From NCBI GenBank assembly GCA_002364735.1, contig DEZB01000045.1, positions 1 to 9,605 of the forward strand: 9,605 bases of DNA, in the 5' to 3' direction. Made by a program: the position numbers and the translations under genes. Positions within the stretch are counted from its first letter, which is position 1, and every line of letters starts with the position of its first letter. Shown here one piece after another: positions 1 through 6,149 of the stretch. The notes below the pieces were generated by a model. It had not been told where the DNA came from and made no database searches. It saw nothing but the letters and a program-made list of their open reading frames with translations. This DNA comes from Bacteroidales bacterium UBA3143 (GTDB lineage Bacteria; Bacteroidota; Bacteroidia; Bacteroidales; Dysgonomonadaceae).

Positions 1-12
1 AATGACATTGGG

Positions 13-31
13 CGCAGGTCTCCGACCTGTG
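13..31. repeat. Short palindrome, REP-like hairpin at left edge
   Basis: CAGGTC at 15-20 and GACCTG at 24-29 are perfect inverted copies around a 3-base loop (TCC). In RNA the stem could grow to 8 pairs through a G-U pair (14/30) and a C-G pair (13/31). It lies about 95 bases beyond the stop of the GH92 gene. Read in that gene's direction, the hairpin is followed by GCCCAATGTCATT and not by a run of T, so it is not a standard intrinsic terminator. The compact GC-rich palindrome in AT-rich DNA suggests a dispersed REP-like repeat, or a terminator for a gene left of the window. That reading is inference. Confidence 0.5.
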
Positions 32-123
32 ACTTCTGCGAAAAAACAATTGGTTGTAAGTTCCCCCGAACCTTAGTAACATTGCAATTAAACCTCTCCC
101 CAAACCTTGTTACCTAATTTTTT

Positions 124-2445
124 TTAATGAGTATTATCGGCATCAGCACTTGTCTCCAACACCATCTTACCACCTTCAATAATTTGATTATGCGTAATAC
201 GATAATCTTCAATAGGCTGATTGTTGAACATGATTTTATTTACATAAACATTGGCAGAGCTATTGTTTGGAACTTCAATTGTAAATGTTTCTCCCTTATA
301 GAAATCAGGATTAAGCTTAATGGTTACTTTATCGAATATTGGACTTCCAATTTGATATTCAGGATTCATCTCCGTGCCTCCATTCATTTGGAATAAGCCA
401 ATTTTCAATAAGACAGCCAAACTACCCATTAATCCCTGATCTTCATCGCCATTGTAACCAGTAGCTGGAGACAATCCGCTATAAGCTTTATCTACCACAC
501 TTCTTGTCCAAAATTGAGCCAAATCAGGCCGTCCCAATTGATTAAATATTTGAGCTGTTTGCATGGAAGGTTGGTTTCCATAGTTAATAGGAATACGACT
601 ATACTCAGGATGCAATTCTTTGTCGTGTGCATTTCCTGAAGTAAACCCAAGCTTAGCAGCGGTTTCAAACTGTTCATTTAATTTTTGAACAGCATTTTCA
701 TTCCCTCCCATCAATTCAGCCAAACCCCAAATGTCATGCGGTACAAACCAAGTTGACTGCGCACTGTTTGACTCTATAAAACCAGTTTGATATTTATATG
801 GATCAAAGTCTGCTAACCATTTTCCGTTTACATCTTTGGGACGCATCCATGTGGATTCATTGTCATAAACATTCTTGTAGTTATGAGAGCGATTGAGAAA
901 GTAATTATAATCCTCTTCGTATCCAAGTTTCTTAGCTAACTGAGCAAGCGTCCAGTCTTGGTAAGCATACTCCAAAGTTAAACTCGCACCATCTTGATGA
1001 AACCCGAAGTTTCCTTCAGGAATTGGGTAGGGCACATACCCTTTTTCGATATAATATTTTAGTCCGCCACCCAAGTTTGTATCGTGCTCATAACCTGCCT
1101 TACCCATAATACCTCCCAACATGTGGTTCTTTTTTAAGGCAGCATATATTTCTGGAAGATCTTCCGTAACAATACCTTTCTGAATAGCACTTACAATAAA
1201 AGGAGTAGATGAAGCACCTGTCATCACATAAGTGTAGTTTCCACCTGAAGGACCACGAGGAATCAGACCCCCATCAGCATAATACTGCATCATAGATTGT
1301 ACAAACTCTTTCTGTATTTCGGGATAAACAAAACCCCACAAAGTGTTGATTGTCCATTGAGCTCCCCAGAAAGAATCAGAGTTGTAATGATTAAAAAGTG
1401 GTTTGTTGTTTTTATCAAGTGGTAATTGGCCTATTCTAAAATTATCACCAGTGTTATCTGGATACGCTCCATTGGCATCACTGATAGTTCGACGTCCTTG
1501 CAATGCGTGCCAAAGATCTGTGTAGAAACGTTTTTGTTGTTCTTCAGTGCCTCCTTCAATTTGGATTTTGTTTAATTGGGAATTCCATTCGTCACGAGCG
1601 TCTGCAACAACCTCTTCAAAATTCCAATGTGCTAACTCTGTCTGTATATTATTGTTAGCATTTTCGATTGATGTATATGAAATACCTGCTTTTAAAAGCA
1701 CCTCGTGGGTGTTTTCTTCGAAAATTAAAAGGTAATTACCCGTCAGCTCATCCTTTTGTATGTCTTTGATTTGAACGTCTGAGTCTATATGGAAAAACAC
1801 TTTAGTTGCTTTTGGTCGACGGCGTGTGGGTTCATTTGTTAATTCTCCTGCTACACTGTTTTGTGTGGTAGCTGTTAGTATTCCATCCTTGTTTAAACAG
1901 GGACCTAACATAGTATTTAGATTAAGAAGCAGAGCTGGCGTTCCCTCCCCATCAAATCTATATTTATGAAATCCAACACGTTTGGTGCTCGTCAATTCAG
2001 CTTTTATATCGTATCTGTCTAACGCTATGTAGTGGTAGCCAGGGTTTACTTTCTCTGTTTCATGACTAAAATGTGAGTAAAAATCATTGAAGATATTGTT
2101 CCTATTATCGTTGGTTAAAATAACGGGCATTACCGACAAACCTGAGAGTTGCCATGCGTGAATATGGCTAAATCCTTTGATGGTATCGGTGTTATAACGG
2201 TAACCACTACCCCAAGCGCCTCCAGTTTGAGTGTCAGGACTTAAATTAACCATCCCAAATGGTCGACTGGCTGAGGAGAAAAAGAACCAACGTGAGTTTT
2301 CTGTATCCAAGTGTGGGTACACCAAATCAACAGGGTTTACTTCTACAGTTTTATCTGCTTTGTTGCTTTCGCACGATGTAAATAGCATAAAAGCAATGAA
2401 TAACTTGAAGATAGTGTTTTGTCTGATTTTGTTTGAAGCTGTCAT
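124..2445 (-). CDS. GH92 family alpha-mannosidase-like lipoprotein
   Basis: This is a 773-residue glycoside hydrolase family 92 protein. Characterised GH92 enzymes are exo-acting, calcium-dependent alpha-mannosidases that trim mannose from N-glycans or yeast mannan. The N-terminus has basic residues, a hydrophobic stretch (about 11-22) and the lipobox FTSC with Cys25, so it should be a lipid-anchored exported protein, facing the periplasm or the cell surface. The N-terminal beta-sandwich region includes RPFGMVNLSPDT (61-72) and GFSHIHAWQLSG (91-102). The (alpha/alpha)6 catalytic part includes DSFWGAQWT (357-365), LEYAYQDW (491-498) and IESNSAQSTWFVPHD (557-571), where Glu558 is the likely general acid. 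The acidic cluster GDEDQG (666-671) sits where many relatives have GNDD. The length is normal for the family. The ATG at 2445 is chosen because it gives a complete signal peptide. No SusC/SusD genes adjoin it, so the exact glycan is unknown. The family call is firm and the linkage specificity is not. Confidence 0.9.
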   Translation of the reverse strand: MTASNKIRQNTIFKLFIAFMLFTSCESNKADKTVEVNPVDLVYPHLDTENSRWFFFSSASRPFGMVNLSPDTQTGGAWGSGYRYNTDTIKGFSHIHAWQLSGLSVMPVILTNDNRNNIFNDFYSHFSHETEKVNPGYHYIALDRYDIKAELTSTKRVGFHKYRFDGEGTPALLLNLNTMLGPCLNKDGILTATTQNSVAGELTNEPTRRRPKATKVFFHIDSDVQIKDIQKDELTGNYLLIFEENTHEVLLKAGISYTSIENANNNIQTELAHWNFEEVVADARDEWNSQLNKIQIEGGTEEQQKRFYTDLWHALQGRRTISDANGAYPDNTGDNFRIGQLPLDKNNKPLFNHYNSDSFWGAQWTINTLWGFVYPEIQKEFVQSMMQYYADGGLIPRGPSGGNYTYVMTGASSTPFIVSAIQKGIVTEDLPEIYAALKKNHMLGGIMGKAGYEHDTNLGGGLKYYIEKGYVPYPIPEGNFGFHQDGASLTLEYAYQDWTLAQLAKKLGYEEDYNYFLNRSHNYKNVYDNESTWMRPKDVNGKWLADFDPYKYQTGFIESNSAQSTWFVPHDIWGLAELMGGNENAVQKLNEQFETAAKLGFTSGNAHDKELHPEYSRIPINYGNQPSMQTAQIFNQLGRPDLAQFWTRSVVDKAYSGLSPATGYNGDEDQGLMGSLAVLLKIGLFQMNGGTEMNPEYQIGSPIFDKVTIKLNPDFYKGETFTIEVPNNSSANVYVNKIMFNNQPIEDYRITHNQIIEGGKMVLETSADADNTH

Positions 2446-2502
2446 GTTTAAAGTATTAAAGCGAGCGTTCTTAAATTGTTCTGATTAATTGGTTGGACAC
2501 TT

Positions 2503-2510
2503 CAAAGATA
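2503..2510 (-). promoter_or_regulatory. Probable -7 promoter element for the GH92 gene
   Basis: On the minus strand this reads TATCTTTG, an exact match to the Bacteroidota -7 consensus TAnnTTTG recognised by the primary sigma factor. It lies 58 bases upstream of the GH92 ATG. No good TTTG (-33) is visible at the usual spacing, so strength and use are uncertain. It implies that the GH92 gene can be transcribed independently of the acyl-CoA dehydrogenase gene upstream. The rest of the 191-base gap (2446-2636) shows nothing else convincing. Confidence 0.5.
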
Positions 2511-2636
2511 AACAATTTGAACTTAATTGGCTCTAATTTCAGCATATAGAGTTCGAGCGAATAGTCTTTTATTTGTCTATTTGTGCTAAAAGCTATTCTA
2601 TTGACGCTTACTTTAGTAAAACCATATAAACATGTA

Positions 2637-4178
2637 TCAACCCTTTGCAAAATTCATCCAATCACTATTATCTTGATAGTCCTCAACAACATTACTTTTG
2701 TTGCTGCTTGAAAAGTCTGTCATGTGTTTAGAGATGACTTGTTGCAAAATTGCTATTGCGTTTTCGATTAAATCCTTACGGAAACCTTTTTCAGCCAGAG
2801 CTAAAACATAATTCAACGAAATGGTGTAACCTAAAATCTTACCCATCTTCACCAGTTTACGTTGTGACATATACATATCAAGGTTGAAATTTGTCAGCTC
2901 TCTTATATAGTCTGTTGTTAGATTTGTCAATTTGTAACCCTTCAAGAATTGGTATAAGTTATTCTCTTTCGCACGTTTCATTAGCTTTATTAATCCTTCC
3001 GTAATTTGCGCATACAGAATATCGTTTGAACCTTCAAATATTTGAAACGGACGACTATCTACCATACCTCTACCAGCAATATGTTTTATTTTGTAAGCTT
3101 CTGCTCCTACCAGTTGCACCACCGATTGAGCGGACTCTTGCATCAAATCTGTGGTTATACTCTTTATTGCATTTGCTTCTAAGCCATGAGGAGACATATC
3201 AGCATCTAAATTTGTACTTTCGCTACTGTTGACACACATGGCAGAACAAATGGTAAATGAGGCTTGCAGCTTTGATAATCGTTGTTGCACTTGGTCATAA
3301 CTGAGGAGACGTTTACCTCCTACAAATCGGCTTCTACAGTGAGAAATAGCTTCGTCTAACATGCGATGAATAAAACCCATTGCCATTCCTGGGAATTGCA
3401 TTCTGCTGCGGTGCAACAAGTCTAACATCATCTTTATGCCAGAGGTGTGTGGTTGCAACTTGTTCATGGCTGGTACTTTCACATCAATAAGGTTCTTTCC
3501 ATATGGAATGGCGTACAGACCTATGTTATCATAAAGCTCTTCAACAATTATTTGCTGCCTCGGCTCATTAACATCGGCCACAAAGAAATCGATATCGCGC
3601 TCCAGGTCACCCGTTTTGTTTTTATGTCTGGCCGTTAGCAACCAATATTCTGCCCATCCTGTTAATCCAGCCCAATGTTTTGTTCCTTTCAGGTGAAATA
3701 GGTTGTCTTTCTCTGTATACGAAGTTTGCATATTGAGTGCATCGCTGCCAAAGCTGGGTTCAGTAATCATCAAACCACCCATCGTTTTTTCTTCAAGAAA
3801 TCTTTTGAAAACTTTTCGTTTCAGTTCTTCTTGTCCATACTTTCCAACGGGTTGAAGAAACAGCGCATAGTTAATGCCAAACATCAAAGAGAGAGACAAT
3901 GATTCGTAAGAAGCGGTTGCCAATAATCCAAGGTTTTCTTTCACTATCCCACCACGACCGCCATATTCTTTTGGGATTGCGATAGATAGTGGATTGATTG
4001 ACATTATTTCGCGTAGCACAAAAGGGGGCCAACCACGTCTTAAAGCAAGTTGATCAATATCTGCACGGTCGTGAAAGACCAATCTTAATTTGGTTTTTAA
4101 ATCGCTCAGTAGCTCCTCAATGGGTTTGTTGCTGTAATCTTGAGCAGTAGGATCTGTTTTGGAATATGATGTGGACAT
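2637..4178 (-). CDS. Acyl-CoA dehydrogenase family protein with C-terminal extension
   Basis: This is a flavin-dependent acyl-CoA dehydrogenase homologue of 513 residues. Members oxidise an acyl-CoA to the 2,3-enoyl-CoA and pass electrons from FAD to electron-transfer flavoprotein. The helical N-terminal domain includes IPKEYGGRGG (68-77). MITEPSFGSD (137-146) matches the flavin/substrate motif often written LTEPxAGSD, and KGTKHWAGLTGWAEYWLL (164-181) is the following beta-domain signature. FVGGKRLLSYDQVQQRL (285-301) matches the conserved RxxFGxxixxfQxxQ region. FQIFEGSNDILY (378-389) matches the YEGTSxIQ motif, making Glu382 the predicted catalytic base. About 120 residues follow the catalytic motif, whereas short- and medium-chain enzymes total roughly 380-400 residues, so there is an extra C-terminal helical region. 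The ATG at 4178 has an A-rich leader and no Shine-Dalgarno sequence. No ETF or beta-oxidation genes adjoin it, so the acyl substrate cannot be inferred. An acyl-CoA-oxidase-like or non-beta-oxidation role is possible. Confidence 0.88.
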   Translation of the reverse strand: MSTSYSKTDPTAQDYSNKPIEELLSDLKTKLRLVFHDRADIDQLALRRGWPPFVLREIMSINPLSIAIPKEYGGRGGIVKENLGLLATASYESLSLSLMFGINYALFLQPVGKYGQEELKRKVFKRFLEEKTMGGLMITEPSFGSDALNMQTSYTEKDNLFHLKGTKHWAGLTGWAEYWLLTARHKNKTGDLERDIDFFVADVNEPRQQIIVEELYDNIGLYAIPYGKNLIDVKVPAMNKLQPHTSGIKMMLDLLHRSRMQFPGMAMGFIHRMLDEAISHCRSRFVGGKRLLSYDQVQQRLSKLQASFTICSAMCVNSSESTNLDADMSPHGLEANAIKSITTDLMQESAQSVVQLVGAEAYKIKHIAGRGMVDSRPFQIFEGSNDILYAQITEGLIKLMKRAKENNLYQFLKGYKLTNLTTDYIRELTNFNLDMYMSQRKLVKMGKILGYTISLNYVLALAEKGFRKDLIENAIAILQQVISKHMTDFSSSNKSNVVEDYQDNSDWMNFAKG

Positions 4179-4337
4179 AGTAGTGCTTTGTTTAAATAAT
4201 AAATAATTAGTTATGTAACCAATGGAATATTTAAACAGTTTTGTGAACGTTATGTTTCAGCACATCTGTACATAATATGATACTTTAATTTGAGATTCTA
4301 TAAAAAAGTATCTGCAAGCACTACTTTATTTATTTAT
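4179..4337. other. AT-rich leader upstream of the acyl-CoA dehydrogenase gene
   Basis: This is the gene-proximal third of the 530-base gap between 4178 and 4709. I found no exact TAnnTTTG element on the minus strand here, no stable hairpin and no credible small ORF. The acyl-CoA dehydrogenase promoter is therefore unidentified. It may use a degenerate element here, a start inside the adjacent repeat array, or readthrough from the methionine gamma-lyase gene. Confidence 0.5.
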
Positions 4338-4660
4338 AACCGTGAAACCATCAATAAGTCTAAATATATTTTATTTGCCTTTATCGCCCGTCAGAAAGTC
4401 TTAAATAATTTTTTTAGAACTTTCTGACCCCTTCGAAAGTTAAAATATATTTTATTAGCGCTTTCTGTCGATCAAAAAGTTCTAAAATATTTCATTTGCA
4501 CTTTCTGACGGACGCAAAGTTAAAAGATATTTATTTTGTGCTTTCTGACGGACGTAAAGTCCAAATATTTTTTATTTATACATTCTGACGGTCTTAAAGT
4601 TCTAAATTTTTTATTTTTAACTTTCTGACGAATTTGCGGTTCTGATATTTATATTTTAGT
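4338..4660. repeat. Tandem array of about eight 40-41 bp units with a conserved core
   Basis: Units begin at 4338, 4379, 4420, 4461, 4501, 4541, 4581 and 4621. Each has a 19-20 bp core plus an AT-rich linker. The linker is 21 bp in every unit except the first, where it is 20. The best cores, at 4501 and 4541, differ at one position: CTTTCTGACGGACGTAAAG with T or C at base 15. The cores at 4420, 4461, 4581 and 4621 share CTTTCTG or a one-base variant. Four direct cores plus the 4379 core start with CTTT and end with AAAG, giving a weak outer dyad. The core at 4379 holds CCGTCAGAAAG, the reverse complement of the usual left half. The core at 4338 is badly decayed, and the one at 4621 keeps only its left half. 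Linkers resemble each other, an A-rich stretch then a T-rich one, so this is a true tandem repeat. It fills the gap downstream of the methionine gamma-lyase gene and upstream of the acyl-CoA dehydrogenase gene. The function is unknown. Confidence 0.88.
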
Positions 4661-4708
4661 GGGTGATTCGTTTTTTTGAGGCAAATGAAAAGAAGGGGAT
4701 AGAAATTC

Positions 4709-5917
4709 TTATTCAATTGTGGATAAACTATCCAAAGCATTCTTTAAGTCAGAGATAATGTCTTCCACATTTTCCAATCCTACAGATATGCGCACCAATC
4801 CTTCACTTATGTTGCTTGCTTGTCGCTCTTCGGCAGTATAGGGCGAGTGGGTCATGCTGGCTGGGTGTTGAATAAGTGTTTCTGTATCGCCTAAACTAAC
4901 TGATATGACAAGCATCTTAAGACTGTTCAATAGTTTTTTACCTGCTTCTATGCCGCCTTTCACTTCAAATGCGATCATAGCACCAGGTAGCGACATTTGC
5001 TTCTGTGCCAATTTATATTGAGGAAAAGTGGGCAGACCGGGGAATAAAACATTATCAACTGCGGGATGAGTTTCTAAAAACTCAGCCACCTTTTGTGCAT
5101 TCGCACAATGCTTTTCCATGCGTATCTCAAGTGTTTTCAATCCGCGTGAAATAAGGAATGCATTAAAAGGACTTAAGCATGCTCCAGTCAAATCCTTAAT
5201 GCCTAACTGGCGTACTTGCTTTATGTAGGCAGCTTTACCTACTACAAATCCTGCAATTACATCACCATGACCGTTAAGATATTTGGTAGCTGAATGCACT
5301 ACTATGTCGGCACCCAAAGACAATGGTCGGGTAATATAAGGAGTTGAAAAGGTATTGTCTACCATCAACAAACAATCGTCTTGTGTGTGTACAATTTCTG
5401 CTACTGCTTCTATATCTGTGATGTGTAAGTTTGGATTGGCTGGAGTTTCAAGATAAACCAACTTGGTGTTTGGACGCATTGCTTTTCTCACATTCTCTGG
5501 ATCGCGTGTGTCTACAAACGTAACTTCAACACCATATCGGGAAATGCCGTGACTAAGGAAAGCAAACGTGCATCCATAAAGTGTTTTAGATGAAACGATG
5601 TGATCACCTTGTTGCACACACACCCAAATGGCTGATGTGATTGCACCAATTCCAGAGGCTGCCGAGACAGCTGCTTCTCCACCTTCCAGTAAGGCTACTT
5701 TTTCTTCTACAGAATTACAAGAAGGATTGCCCAAGCGGGTATAGATGTAGCCAGGTTCCTCCATAGCGAAACGACGACCACCTTGTTCTGCTGTTTCAAA
5801 AGTAAAAGCAGATGTTTGATAAATAGGTTCACTTAGTGCATCAAATTGATTGGATTGATGACCCCCATGAATGGCTTGTGTGGCAAAACCGAGTTTTTTT
5901 AATTGATCTTTATTCAT
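4709..5917 (-). CDS. megL: Methionine gamma-lyase
   Basis: This is a PLP-dependent cytosolic enzyme that splits L-methionine into methanethiol, ammonia and 2-oxobutyrate (EC 4.4.1.11). It belongs to the Cys/Met metabolism family, fold type I, normally a tetramer. The 402-residue length is typical. It carries Tyr59 and Arg61 (YTRLGNP), which bind PLP phosphate from the neighbouring subunit; Ser88-Gly89; Tyr114 and Cys116 in TLYGCTFAF; Asp187 in MVDNTFSTP; and the Schiff-base lysine Lys212 in HSATKYLNGHGD. Cys116 and the pair Lys241-Asp242 (GIKDLTG) mark methionine gamma-lyases such as the Pseudomonas putida enzyme and separate them from cystathionine gamma-synthases and beta-lyases. QHPASMTHSPYT and LVRISVGLE complete the C-terminal domain. 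The ATG at 5917 gives a normal N-terminus. The gene is divergent from glyA, and its own promoter is visible upstream. The family is certain, and preference for methionine over homocysteine or O-acetylhomoserine is likely from these residues. Confidence 0.9.
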   Translation of the reverse strand: MNKDQLKKLGFATQAIHGGHQSNQFDALSEPIYQTSAFTFETAEQGGRRFAMEEPGYIYTRLGNPSCNSVEEKVALLEGGEAAVSAASGIGAITSAIWVCVQQGDHIVSSKTLYGCTFAFLSHGISRYGVEVTFVDTRDPENVRKAMRPNTKLVYLETPANPNLHITDIEAVAEIVHTQDDCLLMVDNTFSTPYITRPLSLGADIVVHSATKYLNGHGDVIAGFVVGKAAYIKQVRQLGIKDLTGACLSPFNAFLISRGLKTLEIRMEKHCANAQKVAEFLETHPAVDNVLFPGLPTFPQYKLAQKQMSLPGAMIAFEVKGGIEAGKKLLNSLKMLVISVSLGDTETLIQHPASMTHSPYTAEERQASNISEGLVRISVGLENVEDIISDLKNALDSLSTIE

Positions 5918-5987
5918 AATGGTAACAAGTATTATTTAGGTTTTTAAATAGTGTCAAAGAAATATATGTATCAGATTCACACGTAAA

Positions 5988-6016
5988 CAAAGATAAGTAT
6001 TCTTAGTAAAAACAAA
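5988..6016 (-). promoter_or_regulatory. Probable promoter of megL
   Basis: On the minus strand a TTTG box (6013-6016) is followed after 17 bases by TATCTTTG (5988-5995), fitting the Bacteroidota -33 TTTG / -7 TAnnTTTG pattern, though the spacer is slightly short. Transcription would start near 5982, leaving a leader of about 65 bases before the ATG. That is too short for a SAM-type riboswitch, and no such structure is seen. Confidence 0.6.
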
Positions 6017-6104
6017 GTAATTGCTCTGCAAATAAATCGATTAAATAGGGCGGTTTTTTTGAAAGGCTTGTTTATCTTTTATTCTTTTTTCGAACAAACT
6101 TCCT

Positions 6105-6112
6105 TACATTTG
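6105..6112 (+). promoter_or_regulatory. Probable -7 promoter element for glyA-recG
   Basis: TACATTTG matches the Bacteroidota -7 consensus TAnnTTTG and lies 37 bases before the glyA ATG. That predicts a leader of about 30 bases, with no room for a glycine riboswitch. A clear -33 TTTG is not present at ideal spacing; the region is a T-rich tract (6071-6090). Because recG follows after 33 bases, this is the likely promoter for both genes. Confidence 0.55.
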
Positions 6113-6149
6113 TAATCTATATTAATCATTTCAAATAAAAAACGTTCGT

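Noticed and set aside
61..117. Imperfect direct repeat (CCCCGAACCTTAGTAAC and CCCCAAACCTTGTTACC)
   Set aside because: Only about two thirds of positions match over some 18 bases and there are just two copies; this may be chance in C/T-rich sequence.
2558..2598. GAATAG...CTATTC hairpin as terminator of the acyl-CoA dehydrogenase gene
   Set aside because: A six-base AT-rich stem with a loop of more than 25 bases and no following T-run would not be stable.
4420..4580. Series of intrinsic terminators (CTTT...AAAG stems followed by T-rich linkers)
   Set aside because: The stems are only 4-5 pairs with loops of about 10 or more bases, and the T-rich side faces the plus strand, where no gene ends. 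Too weak to call terminators.
4338..4660. CRISPR array
   Set aside because: The linkers are all AT-rich and resemble each other, whereas CRISPR spacers differ. The 19-20 bp cores are too short and divergent, one is inverted, and there are no cas genes in the window.
4709..5917. Cystathionine gamma-synthase or cystathionine beta-lyase
   Set aside because: Cys116 in TLYGCTFAF and the Lys241-Asp242 pair match methionine gamma-lyases.
5918..5987. SAM or other riboswitch in the megL leader
   Set aside because: The predicted leader is about 65 bases, AT-rich and without the paired segments of known SAM riboswitches.
6113..6149. Glycine riboswitch before glyA
   Set aside because: Only about 30 leader bases remain after the -7 element, far too short for a glycine aptamer.
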